Shown here in pieces: positions 53,515 to 64,000 of a stretch of 64,000 nt of DNA (its first letter is position 1; each line of letters opens with the position of its first letter). The notes beneath the pieces are model-generated. The model made no database searches. It was not told the origin of the DNA and worked only from the letters and a program-made list of their open reading frames with translations. The DNA comes from Oreohelix idahoensis (taxonomy: Eukaryota > Mollusca > Gastropoda > Stylommatophora > Oreohelicidae). The stretch spans positions 62,001 to 126,000 of the forward strand of contig JAMPIV010012246.1 of assembly GCA_024509875.1 (NCBI GenBank), in the 5' to 3' direction. The translations under genes and the position numbers were made by a program.

Positions 53515-54670
53515 TTTACAGGTTTTTCTCTCTTTACGCCTGTTTTATTTACGTGAATTCGAACGTACGCACCCCAATTTTAAGGCATTTTAGTTTTATT
53601 TACGTGCCAAACTCGGAAGTTACGCGCCCCCAAATTTTGAAATTTTTTACAGTATGTATTTTATCTGCGCTCAAGAAGATGCCAGTTTGAATGCTTCTTT
53701 TGGAGATTTTTTGGAAGGCATTCACTATTATAGAAGCACTTTCGCTCTCATCAAGACTGCATTGAATGAAGTTCCGCGCGATGCATGAACGGTGTGTGGA
53801 AAAAGAACTTTTCCTCAATTCTCTCATGACTGTGAAGGCTTTTGCGTTGATGACAATAGTATTACAGCTATTAAGGATTGTGTCAGAATGGTCTCAAGAG
53901 CTGGTTTAGGTGGAGTTGTCAAACAATAAAAGTGTAGATGTACTTAAATCACAGAAAGGAGAACTGAGCATTGAAGAGTTGTTGACGCTGGAGAAGATGA
54001 CCAAGGAAGAAGACGAAGACACAGTACTTGCACCAACAAGCAACAACCACCAGGCCGACAACTTACAGTGAAACCATTAAAGGCGGCCTTCCAGCTTCTT
54101 GATTCCTGCCTTATGATCTTTGAACAAGATGATCCTAACATGGGCAGCAGCTTTATGGTCATGAGGAAAATGATGTAATGTGCTGCCTTCCACCAAGAAA
54201 TTCTCCGTGGGTAGAGAAAGTCACAAACTCAGACAGCTCTGGACACTTTCTTCAGGAAACATATAATTGCTGCATCACCATCTTCTCATTCAGATGACTC
54301 ACCGACGTACCCCTTGCTGAATTAGAAATTGATGAAAATGAAGAATGTAATAGTCCTGCCCTTGTCAGTGCTGAATAATTTGTCACATTTTTTATTTAAT
54401 AACGTTTTGCCTCGTTTTGGCGAGACGCGTTCCGTTCAACCTAGTCGGTTATATTATTTGTCACATGTTATGCTGTGTACCTGTACTTAATATGAATAGT
54501 ACATGTTAATCTAAACTCTTTATTATAACATGTATTTATTTATACTATTATGTACGGCATTTTAGGAACGCATCCATCTTACTTTAAATGTTTTTGAATG
54601 AGAAAATCCTGTTCCATTTACGCGATTTCTGTTTACGCGAGGCTCTCGTGAACGCCTTTATCGTGTAAAC
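53515..54670 (+). pseudogene. Decayed pogo/Tigger DNA transposon
   Basis: The plus strand keeps parts of a Tigger transposase C-terminus: VDVLKSQKGELSIEELLTLE with KMTKEEDEDT near 53930-54025, then LDTFFRKHIIAASPSSHSDD near 54240-54300. Both ends carry subterminal 'tttacg' motifs ('tatttacgtgaattcg' and 'tatttacgtgcc' at the left; 'ccatttacgcgatttctgtt' and 'tacgcgagg' at the right), as in Tigger ends built of TTACGCG-like words. The catalytic core is not readable. Unlike the element at 58378-60715, it is old. Confidence 0.6.
54405..54460 (-). repeat. Short dispersed hairpin repeat, copy 5
   Basis: On the minus strand: 'aatataaccgactaggttga', 'acggaacgcgt', then CTCG-CCAAAA-CGAG and 'gcaaaacg'. 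It lies inside the decayed Tigger, so it inserted after that element. Confidence 0.6.
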
Positions 54671-54984
54671 AAAGAACTTCATATATTTAATATTTTTCGT
54701 TTCTAAAATTAATTTTAAATCTTGAATTGTTAATATTTTAATTGTTGTTATTATTTCCATTTGGCTGACATCCTCATCATGAGAAATACATTGATACAGA
54801 AAGGGTGACTGTAAGAACACGTGAATACGTTGGTCCAGTTTTCTGCAAGTAGATCAGCTCAAAGGGTGTATCCCATGCTCTATAAGAGCAAAATGGAAGG
54901 ATAATAACTATTTTTCTTCTTCTTTTTCGTCATCATCTTCTTCGTAATATTATTATTAAATATTATTATTATTATTGGCAAGCA

Positions 54985-55345
54985 GAAGAAGGCTGATACA
55001 GAAAAATTAGGAGTATTTTTGTCAAAAGTAATGAGGGTGCCGTGAAAGAGGCAACGCGCAATGGAAGCTTATTTCTCATGTTAGAAAAGATAGAATCCAC
55101 TTTTGTCGGGCACATTACAAGAAGAAGAAAGCTGGAATATTTCGTGACAACAGGAAAGATTGAAAGACAAAGCGATAGAGAGAACAATAAAGAGAGACGA
55201 TACGGGACAGTTTGATATCTTGACATGGAAAGAAGACAACAACAGAATTGATAAACTGTACTGGAGACAGGAAGTTGTGGAGATACATGATCTCCTACGC
55301 CACCAGCCAAGGTACTATTAAAAGAGGACACAGTTTTTTTTTTTA
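54985..55345 (+). pseudogene. LINE-E ORF2 C-terminal fragment
   Basis: The plus strand reads FLMLEKIESTFVGHITRRRK, then LEYFVTTGKIERQSDRE, and after a frame change SLISWHGKKTTTELINCTGD-like sequence ending R-K-L-W-R-Y-M-I-S-Y-A-T. This is the part after the RT in the same family as 5460-6240. The last section matches the minus-strand copy at 63740-64000 almost word for word. Confidence 0.7.
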
Positions 55346-56720
55346 TCAATGGACTGATCACGTTGCCATGAAAAGGAATAAAAACAGCTATTCAAGACAG
55401 AGATACTGCAAGAACTGGAGAAACATGATTTCCGATGTCCATTCGGTCAATTATGTGATAATAATTCAAAGTTCTTTTTAATTCGTACCTTTTTAAAGTT
55501 CGTTTCAAATTTTAAATTTACTTTGTTGCGTTTATTCTAGCATATTTCATTTCATTTAACGAACTTTAATTTATCGTGTATTGTTGTTTTTTTTTTAAGT
55601 TTGTTTCGTGTCTTTTATTTTGTTTCGAACACATTATTTTACCTACTTTCAAGTAGAGTTTTTCCACAGTGAAAGTTTTTGTAAGCACCGCAGCGTTTCT
55701 ACATCTGTCCCGCGTCTGAAAGTTCAAGCCCGTTGCTTTTTCTCCTTTGAGCTAGTCCTGGTCTCCCCGGCACTCATATTCACGACTCGCACACGGTGGA
55801 TTTTGGCAGAGAATTTTCGAGGATTTAAACGCAATTCTTGAAGAAGCTCCTGAAAAGCCCCTCTTCACAATGCGTGCTCCCGTGCTCTGCTTCAAAATAT
55901 TTGTCCTGGCTTATAGTTGGAGTTCTGGTTAAATTATTTTTCGCGATATACTCATACTGCATGGTACGCATTATTCAGCTGTCATTCTTGTTGGGATTTG
56001 AACGTGCTTTTTACTGTTGTTTTATCAAATGGTGACAGGTAACTCAAAAGAGAAAGTAGCGTAGTAAAAATTGTGGTGTCTATTACCGTTTTCATTAGAT
56101 TATTTTCGATTTGGTGTCGTTTAAGTGACAGAAGAAATACGGTAAAGATTAAACGGTTGATATGAATCCGTTTTTTCAATCAATAATTTTTAAAGCTGTG
56201 ATAAATATTCGTTATCCCCGACATCCTATCACCCCATGTAGTCCCCGGGCGTGTTTAGGGATGTGAGCAAAGAATATGCCTACTGTTTCTTCAGGAATTT
56301 CAGAAATTGTGACTAATGTGATGTTGTGAATGAGACTGTAACCTCATCATGTAAAACATATTGCTGCATAAACTACTAATGCAGGAGTATATGCAGGCTT
56401 CCTGTAAGTAAGTCAGTTCAGTATTGGTTCTATGCTCTGTAAGGAACAGAAAAGGAGGTCAATAAATCAGTACATCCATGTAGATTCCCCGGCAGAATCA
56501 GGATCGAAATTTGACGGTCCATGATTGTAGATATTAACACGATGAAGATAGGCAGATGATAGATATCAGCAGATACCCAGAAACACAAATACCCAGATGT
56601 GCAGACAGATTGGTAACGAGACACAATCCAATTTGTTTTCTACAGGGGAATTGAAAATTCACTTCCAATTTTTAAATGTTTATATCCTCACGTGCAACTA
56701 TTGGATTCTTCTTGTTCTTC
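55346..56720. other. Unassigned stretch
   Basis: AT-rich. Short frames at 55608-55841 and 55838-56035 have no recognisable motif. I saw no repeat relation to the rest of the window. Confidence 0.4.
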
Positions 56721-56724
56721 TTAT

Positions 56725-56835
56725 GTCCTTGGCCGCTGACTGACACAGCAATCAGTGACCGCAACGCCAGATGGCGTCTTGTATGGCAGCAAAAAACTGT
56801 CCCATCTCTGCTGTGTCGGCAGACAACGTTCGTGT
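56725..56835 (-). mobile_element. LINE-B 3' fragment
   Basis: Third copy of the block at 500-763: 'ggccgctgactgacacagca' and 'cgccagatggcgtcttgtat' and 'ggcagcaa'. The minus strand gives FFAAIQDAIW, a diverged form of F-V-A-A-L-Q-D-A-I-R-R. Confidence 0.6.
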
Positions 56836-56839
56836 GATG

Positions 56840-57735
56840 TTCTGGATATACATGCAATAATTATTAAAACGAGTACTAACTGCCACTTGAGGCATACGTT
56901 TCATTGTTTATTTGTTTGTCTATTTTATTCCGAGAAACAAAATTAAATAAAAATCTGAAATGGCAAATAAATGGACGTTACTAGAGACAGCAACAATTGT
57001 TGCCTGCTATGACATGTGTTGGATAGACTGCATATCACGCTGAGTTCAAATGTTACTGTGACATATCATGTTATGTAACAAAATAGCGTTAATTCCCTTA
57101 GTTTTGACGTTTGTTTCACATGAATTAGTCGGATTGTAGTGAAGTTATAACAGTGTAAAAATACAACATGACTTTTCAATAACCCCCCCCCCCCCCCCCT
57201 CCCCCGGTACAGACGAAGTACAACAAAGATGATCAAATTAAACTTCCTTATGCGAGAAGGCGTCATGAATTTGATTTCCATTCCTGCTGTGATAGTACAG
57301 TGGGGTTATTTGGCTTGAGACGAATTAAAATGGTCTTAAGTTTCGTGTCTTCGCTACAGGTTTAGAACCAATTCTCGACGCGGATTGGTAGACTGTGAGA
57401 TTTTAAGAAATCGTTGCATTTAGATGTTTTTCCAGTATTTTCTTTTCTCAGTTAATTTGTAAAAAGGGTAATTTATTTTATAGGTTCTAGTTACCATCTT
57501 TAATGACGGCATTAAGCTTAAAAAAAAAAAAAAAACGTTCGCTGTAACTTGTGCGGTTCCTCCCATACACATTTAAGAAGACATCTGCCTGAGACATCAG
57601 GGTTCATCAAATTACTGAGTCCACAGTAATGTGATATGTTCTCACGCCTGTGTGCGTTATCGTTAATGATTGTTTTGTTGTGTTTTGCTTTGTTTTTGTT
57701 TTTGTTTTTTTAGTTTTTTTTTTTTTTTTTAGATA
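56840..57735. other. Unassigned stretch with a C run
   Basis: A run of 18 C then CTCCCCC at 57183-57206 can form a G-quadruplex on the minus strand. T-rich simple sequence is at 57670-57731. No gene. Confidence 0.5.
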
Positions 57736-57739
57736 ATTA

Positions 57740-58095
57740 TAAAGATTTCGCTGTTTATGAAGTTTTCGCTGTTCGCGAAAGACTTCACTACTTAAAAGAT
57801 TTCGCTGTTTATGAAGCATTCGTTGTTCGCGAAAGACTTTACTACTTAAAAGATTTCGCTGTTTATGAAGTTTTCGTTGTTCGCGAAATTGCACTTATTA
57901 GATTTCGCTTTTTATGAAGTATTCGTTGTTAGCAAAAGACTTCACTACTTAAAAGATTTCGCTGTTTATGAAGTATTCGTTGTTCGCGAAAGACTTCGCT
58001 AATTAATAGATTTCGCTGTTTATGAAGTTTTCGCTGTTCACGAAAGACTTCGCTACTTAATAGATTTCGCTGTTATGAAGTTTTCGCTTGCGAAG
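57740..58095. repeat. 54-bp minisatellite, about 6.5 units
   Basis: The unit is 'gatttcgctgtttatgaagt', 'tttcgctgttcgcgaaagac' and 'ttcactacttaaaa'. Units start near 57744, 57798, 57852, 57901, 57955, 58009 and 58063. Each has a TTCGCGAA palindrome. One unit (57852-57900) lost five bases. Confidence 0.93.
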
Positions 58096-58377
58096 AAATA
58101 TACACTGTTTTTTTTTTTGTCAATGCTTTCTATTTGTGGTAAATGATCTCATTTAGCGAACTCTGCGCTGTTTTTAAGCCTGTGATTGGAGTAGCGCTTT
58201 TATTGAATTTTTCAAATGACTATTTCTCCCTGTTTGCCGCGTATTAATATTTCTTTGTGAAATTTACTTACACATTGTGCACGAAACAAAATACTTAAAA
58301 ACCTTTGTTCATTGATAATACAGAGGTTATTTGTTAACAAATTTAATAATATTATAAAATAAAGTTACAGTAGAACT

Positions 58378-60715
58378 CCATTTATCCGAACCCCAATTAT
58401 CCGAACATCCAATTATCCGAACACTTTTTCGAGAAGAAAAAAAATTAGGTGCTACCAGTCATGTTAGACTATATTTTTGAATCTTTTGATGCTGCAAGCT
58501 TCAAATGTGTGCGAACAATTTGTAGAGGATGGAATGGGCTAATGGTCGGTTGCTTACGTACAGGAAGTCAGATCATAAATTCAGTTAATATCTGGTTTAC
58601 CAATCTAGTGTACGTGTGCGTTCTAGGCAGTACACTGGCTAAACAGACAGTTCAACTTAAAATAATTGTGTCTGCTACTACAGCAGAATAATTTTGGTGT
58701 GCAAGTATTTCTCTGTGCGATATGGCATCTTCCAGAAGGCCTAAAACATATAAAAGGAACCGCAATGTTTTGTCAATTGAAACGAAAACAGAAATTATCA
58801 AGAGACTAGGAAAAGGTGAAACTGTGTCTTCACTTGCGAGGATTTTCAATGTTGGGAAAGCTACCGTCTCTGACATCAAAAGTAACAAGGATAAAATTAT
58901 GAGTTTTGCATCGAAATTGGATAGTGAAAATGGGTCGAAGAAACGTAAACCATGAGAAATGCGAAAGATGTGAAATTGGAAGAGGCTTTGTATATATGGT
59001 TTGTGCAAAGAAGAAGCAAAGGGGAAACTATCTCTGGCTCTCTATTGTGTGAAAAGGCACTTTAGTTCAACAATCAACTTGACTGTCCTCCTGACTTTAA
59101 GGCTAGCCAGGGATGATGGTTAAGCAACTTTAAATCTCGTCATGGCATACGAGAATTGGAGATTCAAGGGGAATCTTTATCTAGCGATGCAACTGCCGCT
59201 GAAAATTTTAAAGAAACATTCTTGGCTTTTTTGGAAGAAGAAGATTATTCACTCGATGTGTATAATGCCGATGAGACTGGCTTATGCTGGAAATCATTGC
59301 CTCAAAAATCACTTGCATCTCAGCGCGAAGCAGCTTCCCCTGTTTTTAAAAAGTGCAAAGAGAGAGTAACAATTTTGGTAGCCGCGAATGCCAGTGGAAG
59401 TCATCGTTTACCGGTGCTAATGATCGGTAAAGCCAAAAAACCACGTTGTTTAAAGAATGTGACATGTCTCCCATTGTGCTACAAAGCACAGAAGAGTGCT
59501 TGGATGAATAGTGAAATATTTCTTGATTGGTATACAAATCAGTTCATCCCAAATGTGAAGAGGTTGAGAGAACAAGAAAAGAAAACTGGAAAAGTAATTC
59601 TTCTACTGGACAATGCACCATCTCATCCAGAGACGGATACATTGAATGCAGTTGATGCAAATTTTAAAGTAATTTTTCTGCCTCCCAATGTAACAGCACT
59701 GATTCAACCAATGGATCAGGGTGTTATAGCAAAGCTTAAAACGATGTACAAGAAGGAAGTCATGCGTCGTTTATTGTTGGCTGAAGATGAAGAAAGTGTG
59801 GTGGCGTTTTCCAAAAAGCTTAATCTCAAAGACTGCTGATATATGTTAGCTGATGCTTGGACCACCCTGTCACAAGATAATCTCAACAAGGCTTGGAATA
59901 GATTGCTTGGGAAAAAAGGAGGAAATGAAACTACTGTAGTGGACACAAATGATGATTGTATAAATGAAGTTGTGGAACTGTTTCAAGCAATGCCCGGATT
60001 TTCGGCCTGTGACAAAGATGATGCACACATGTGGCTAGAAGATGATAATGATTCTGGTTTTCAGTTTTTGAATGACGAAGAAATTTTGTCTTTTGTGCAA
60101 GAAGAAAACCAAAATGCATGTAGTGACCGATGATGAAGACACCTCAGAAGTACATGATGTACTTGTAGATTATGAAGAAAACCCAAAACGTCGACCAAGT
60201 CCTGAAGAGGCCTTTATAGCACTAGAAACAGCGATGGCTTGGTACGAGCGAGAAGATGACAGCTGTGCTACACAGCTTCTGCTATTGAAGAGAATGAGGG
60301 ACTTAGCAGCCAAAAGGAGACTATCCAGTTTGGTGCAAAAGCGGATTCCTCATTATTTTAAATAGTGGGTTACATCTGTACAAGTACATGTATACGTAAG
60401 TTGCGCCTGGTTTTGAATCATTTGTAATGTTATTTTGAAAACATTTCTCTTTCTTAAAAAAAATAATTAATACAAGTAGTACATGCACTGCAGTGTAATG
60501 AAAGATTTTGGTGATACAGTGATCTAATACAGTGTGGGTGTTATTATTACAGTACAAGTAAATATGTTTTATAGTGTAATTTCCTTGTGATGGTTAATTA
60601 TTTTTAGAAATATGTGTACATGTAGCTCGATACATTATGTAATCCAATTATCCGAACATTTGATTATCCGAACGATGCTCGGTCCCATGGGGTTCGGATA
60701 AATGGAGTTCTACTG
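58378..60715 (+). mobile_element. Tigger (pogo-type) DNA transposon, structurally complete
   Basis: 2,338 bp with TA target duplications (58376-58377 and 60716-60717). Terminal inverted repeats share about 27 bases, beginning CAGTAGAACTCCATTTATCC then GAACCCC. Inside each end are further copies of 'aattatccgaac' (58398, 58412 and 60641-60675), likely transposase binding sites. The internal region codes for a pogo/Tigger transposase, broken by a few frame changes. Cut-and-paste elements of this type have a DDD catalytic triad and insert at TA. Confidence 0.95.
58722..60365 (+). pseudogene. Tigger transposase, broken
   Basis: Parts in order. 58722-58955 is the N-terminal psq/CENP-B-type DNA-binding helix-turn-helix (MASSRRPKTYKRNRNVLSIE, then GETVSSLARIFNVGKATVSD). 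58955-59150 is the second helix-turn-helix (LEEALYIWFVQRRSKGETIS; WLSNFKSRHGI) in other frames. 59156-59839 is the DDE core, with its three aspartates in NADETG (D39 of this frame), LLLDNAPSH (D152) and QPMDQG (D187). After a single TGA at 59837-59839 the same frame continues to 60133 (MLADAWTTLSQDNLNKAWNR). A last frame change near 60110 leads to the acidic C-terminus ending RKRLSSLVQK-like at 60365. A handful of lesions and intact ends suggest moderate age. The protein, if whole, would be nuclear and move this element. Confidence 0.9.
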
Positions 60716-60947
60716 TAATTTTAAAGTGTTTTCTCATTCGTATCTAGACTTTGTGTGACACTTTAGACAACCAGGAAGTAAATCGATTTTTTATAATTAA
60801 ATTGTAGTCTTACAAAGTAGGACTGCATTTTTAGATTGTCTTTGAATTTTTGTTTATTGTGAAATTTTATAATACTTAATTTAGAATTATTGCCAGGTTT
60901 TAATTAATTTTATTTTTAAATTTACATTTTCTGGTATTGCTTTGGTT

Positions 60948-61583
60948 TGGTTTTGGTTTTAAGGAAATTGCACACGGACAACTCTATTAGTGCTCCGATC
61001 TCCTCCCATCACACAAGAAGGATCTCAGCACAGTGCACGAACTCAGTAGCACCGATGAAGATCCCGCTGTGTATATACAGGAAACACATTCTATAGATAT
61101 TTTTTTGTAGTGGGTAGGTTTCCAATTATCTACATTAGGACCTCCTATTTTATCGCCCTTATCCGAGAAGGTCGGCGTCTGTGGCCTAATGGATATGAAC
61201 GCATTTTCATAATCCAGATATACCAGGTTCGAAACCTGCTGCAGGCGGTTTGGTAGCAGATCGCTTTGTGTGGATTTTTAACAATGGTATAAGCGCCGTA
61301 CCATTCAGAAAGCAATGGCAAACTACTGAATGAAATAAATTGCCTAGAAAAATCACAAACAGCCAATAAAAGCTGGGGTTGATTGCCACGTCCTCTAAAG
61401 GATAAGCAACTAACTTTATCCGAGAAGACTAGGTATTCAATCTCACTACCCATGAGATCAGGGGGCGGAGTGTTAGGAATCACTGGTTCTGAAAAATATG
61501 TCCATGATATTCCCTGGACTGGGATTAAACCTGATACCTTTAAAATTAGAGGCTGCCGCCATACCTCTTAGCCACCCCCACCC
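60948..61583 (-). mobile_element. Composite SINE, copy 3, split by another SINE
   Basis: On the minus strand: tRNA-like head at about 61583-61500 (gtggctaagaggtatggcgg; degenerate B box 'ggtttaatccc'), body to about 61130, then arm A (61125-60950). A 7-base direct repeat CTGGTAT (60941-60947 and 61584-61590) is a likely target duplication. Compared with copy 2 (14366-14860) it lacks about 100 bases between body and arm A. A second SINE with its own target duplication sits within the body. Confidence 0.7.
61171..61415 (+). mobile_element. tRNA-Arg-like SINE nested in the composite SINE
   Basis: 245 bp flanked by exact 12-base repeats TTATCCGAGAAG (61159-61170 and 61416-61427). The host sequence on either side joins into the uninterrupted body seen at 13687-13965. 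The head 'ctgtggcctaatggatatga' is an A box with a tRNA-Arg-like start, and CAGGTTCGAAACCTG holds the B box at about 61226-61240. The 3' end is 'ctaaaggataagcaactaac'. Confidence 0.85.
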
Positions 61584-61737
61584 CTGGTATAAAATGATGT
61601 AAGAAAACACGTGTTGAAATAATCTCAGATTTTATTACACGTTTAACATTGCTGACATATGCACAAATGTGTGATTATCGTTGAAAGTTAACATTGATTT
61701 GCGCAGAACTTTGACATATAGGTATATGTAGTTCTAT

Positions 61738-61985
61738 GGCAGATACTGCCTGAAGTGTAATGAAGTGTTAGAGACTGTACTACACTGTAGGTTTCATGTT
61801 TATAACTTGAGGTGGCCAGTTCTCTTTCTTAGTGCCTTTAACTTCTCTAACTTGAGGAATAGATTCACGTTCCCATTTTTACAGTTAGGTAGACTGGAAT
61901 GTGACGTTAACAGGTTTCGAACGTGGTCCATTTTCCTCTAAAAGCCAACGCTCTAACCACTCTTCCAGTCGATGCTTTAATGGAT
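61738..61985 (-). mobile_element. tRNA-derived SINE, family S3
   Basis: The cleanest S3 head. On the minus strand 'agtggttagagcgttggctt' (A box) is followed about 30 bases later by 'acgttcgaaacctg' (B box). The tail at 61738-61790 contains 'agtctctaacacttcattac'. Copies are at 7145-7372 and 25440-25740. Confidence 0.7.
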
Positions 61986-62149
61986 CTTCCAACACGATTA
62001 CGCCCCCTCCCCCACTTCATTTTTCAGCAATATTCTCCGTTTTTATAACTGATAATACTCCAGAGTTCTGTGAATGATCCCGTATGTTCATATCTTTAGA
62101 ACAAACAAACTAACTAACTAACAAATAATCTCGGGCTTGCTACTTATTG

Positions 62150-62400
62150 CCTCGTGGTTTTCATACATTTTACACTGGAACCACACTGCCAAGAATGTCA
62201 GGAAGAGAATGACATAGACCAGTACCTGATCCACTGTAAAAAGTACGAACAACAAAGGCTCTAATTAAAAACTTACTATAGAAATTACAACATAGACATG
62301 AAAGGGGATACGGTTTTAAGTATAGATGCCCCAGGAGAAGCCCAATCAATATTTAAACGATATATACATAAAACAAAGGAAAACATATAATGTTAGTACT
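62150..62400 (+). pseudogene. LINE C-terminal fragment with zinc-like motif
   Basis: The plus strand reads L-H-L-E-P-H-CQECQEENDIDQYLIHCKKY, then a stop, and on in the same frame to F-K-R-Y-I-H-K-T-K-E-N. The C-x2-C-x8-H/Q-x4-C arrangement followed by the E-Q-Q-R-x-x-L block is the common end of RNase H-bearing LINE proteins. The A-rich stretch after it (62400-62470) may be its tail. 5'-truncated and inactive. Confidence 0.6.
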
Positions 62401-62404
62401 TTAG

Positions 62405-63100
62405 AAAAGACATTCAACCAAATAGAAATTAAGCAACAAAAACTAACACATTAAAAAAAAAAAACAGAAAAATTAGCAAACTTACTAACTACTCATAGGA
62501 CAAGGAAAGACAACGTGGTTCAACAACAACAAAAACCTACTAAAAAAGAATAAATACTAATACAAGTTAAAACCAAATGCAAAGGACAATAGTTATTTAT
62601 ATACAATACAAAACTGAAAATAAAATGACAAATACTAATATAAATTAAAACCAGCAACTGCAAAAGACAATAGTTGTTTAAATTTAGTACAAAATTAGTA
62701 AATACAAGTGTAAAATGACACTAAATACCCCAATTATAACCAATTTTCAGGTTGAACAGGGTAGACCAAGATGGAACGAGAAGAGGCAATAATGGTCAGC
62801 TGTTAAGTGCCCGCTCTCCACCCATCACCTTTTCAAAACAACAACAACATACATTTTACAGTTTTAGTAGATTGTTAAATTTTGGTAGATTGTGATTTTG
62901 ATTTTTAACTATACGGTCCAGTTTACAGAATTGTGAATTTAATATTGACTGTTGCGTATGTGTTGATAACGAGCTGTCTAAATATTGTTAACGTGGGTGC
63001 AGATTGTTAAATTCAGGAAAAATTTTCAGTTTATTACTAATTTTCTGTAAGCTGTAAAACTGGATGTTAAGTTCTGGCCGAATACTGTTTAATTTTATTT
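62405..63100. other. A-rich stretch with a local duplication
   Basis: Two blocks, 62535-62600 and 62610-62690, share 'aatactaatacaagttaaaa', 'ccaaatgcaaaggacaatag' and 'ttatttatatacaatacaaa', giving a tandem duplication of about 85 bases. From 62860 the sequence grades into the 32/33-bp array. No gene. Confidence 0.55.
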
Positions 63101-63104
63101 AGAT

Positions 63105-63640
63105 TATTGAGTTTATTGGCCAACCACAAAGTCGATTATTGCGTTTATTAGACAATTATAATGTTGATTACATAGTTCAGTTGACAATTACAATGTAGAT
63201 GGCGGGATTTAGTGGACAATTACAAAGTAAGTTAATGAATTTAGGTGACAATTACCAAGTGGATTATTAAGTTTAGTGATCAATTAACAAGTAGACTATT
63301 GAGTTTAGTGAACAGTTTCAAAGTAGATTATTGCGTTGAGTGGACAACTAAAACATACATTATTAAGTTCAGTGGACAATTACAAAGTAGATGATTGCGT
63401 TTAGTGAACAACTAAAAAGTACATTATTGAGTTTAGTGGACAATACAAAGTAGATTACTGCGTTTAGTGGAATATTACAATGTAGATTGTTGATTATTTT
63501 GGATTATTACAAAGTAGATTTTTGCTTTCAGTGAACAACTAAAAAGTACAGTATTGACTGTAGTGGACAATTACAAAGTAGATTATTGCTTTTAGTGGAC
63601 AACTAATAAATACATTATTGAGTTTAGTGGCCGCAACGTA
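63105..63640. repeat. 32/33-bp minisatellite, about 16 units, dimeric order
   Basis: The unit is 'gtagattattgcgtttagtg' followed by 'gacaattacaaa'. At 63300-63635 two types alternate: '...gacaattacaaagtagattattgc' and '...gacaactaaaaagtacattattg', giving a higher-order period of about 65. A single unit reappears at 63713-63740 beyond a T run. Confidence 0.88.
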
Positions 63641-63739
63641 AGTTTTTCTTGTCCTTCTCCTTGTAAGACGTATTACTATTTGTGTGGGTGTGTGTGTTTT
63701 TTTTTTTTTTCAACTATTGAGTTTAGTGGACAATTACAA

Positions 63740-64000
63740 AACCTCATACTAGCCATACCTCTTACGCCATACCCGAAACCCCGCGTCAAGGTAGCAGTAA
63801 AAACGGGAAACTGACAACCAGCGTCAAGAAATGTGCTCTCCATGACAAGTGACACAAACTTAACACAGTAGGTGATCAAGTCTCTCCACAACTTCTTGTT
63901 TCCAGTACTATTTATCAATTCTGTTGTCGATATCTTTCCATGTCATGATATCAAATTGTCCACCATCTTCTATCTTTTATTCTCCTCTATCTCTCTTTCT
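63740..64000 (-). pseudogene. LINE-E C-terminal fragment, runs off the window
   Basis: On the minus strand the last 80 bases ('gacaatttgatatcatgaca' and 'tggaaagatatcgacaacag') match 55208-55255. The frame from 63918 reads MINSTGNKKLWRDLITYCVK, paralleling MINCTGDRKLWRYMISYATS at 55248. The element continues past 64000. Confidence 0.7.

Overview
This window is a transposon- and satellite-packed stretch of animal nuclear DNA. I found no convincing host gene, tRNA, rRNA or CRISPR array. The identifiable coding sequence is all from mobile elements: Ty3/gypsy LTR retrotransposons, many broken non-LTR retrotransposons (LINEs), tRNA-derived SINEs and pogo/Tigger-type DNA transposons. The mix (Gmr1-like gypsy elements, RTE-like and RNase H-bearing LINEs, tRNA SINEs, Tigger) suits an invertebrate, possibly a mollusc or other lophotrochozoan. 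That is an inference from element families, not from a host gene.

Layout. 1-16142 is LINE 3' ends, SINEs and minisatellites (unit lengths 47, 53, 66, 52 and 37 bp). Two arrays, 1366-2690 and 12972-13483, grew out of the C-terminal coding part of a LINE. 16143-25319 is a complete minus-strand LTR element (E1): 2.6-kb near-identical LTRs, 5-bp target duplication GTTTC, and gag, protease and integrase but no reverse transcriptase or RNase H. 25320-29353 holds a SINE, a 41-bp array, LINE fragments and a long TA tract.

29354-43940 is a nest. Element E2 (1,680-bp LTRs, gag plus a pol C-terminal remnant) sits in a TA microsatellite. Its right LTR is split by E3, a 9,329-bp element (1,081-bp LTRs, target duplication ACAGT). 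E3 has the order gag-protease-integrase-RT-RNase H, with integrase before RT. This is the Gmr1-type order known for a minority of Ty3/gypsy elements. Removing E3 and one ACAGT copy leaves an E2 LTR of exactly 1,680 bp.

43941-53215 holds a 3.1-kb LINE on the minus strand (44164-47284), a 305-bp truncated copy of it with a 16-bp target duplication (52068-52372), an RNase H-type LINE fragment, and E4 (49804-52022), an older relative of E2. 53216-64000 holds a decayed Tigger (about 53515-54670), LINE ends, a 54-bp array, a structurally complete Tigger with 27-bp terminal inverted repeats and a TA duplication (58378-60715), a SINE inserted into another SINE (60948-61583), and a 32/33-bp array.

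How the parts relate: E1, E2 and E4 each lack part of pol and would need enzymes from elsewhere to move, yet the E1 and E2 LTR pairs are almost identical, so they moved recently. E3 is the only LTR element here with a full set of pol domains, and it carries a one-base frameshift in RNase H. All sequence comparisons were made by eye.
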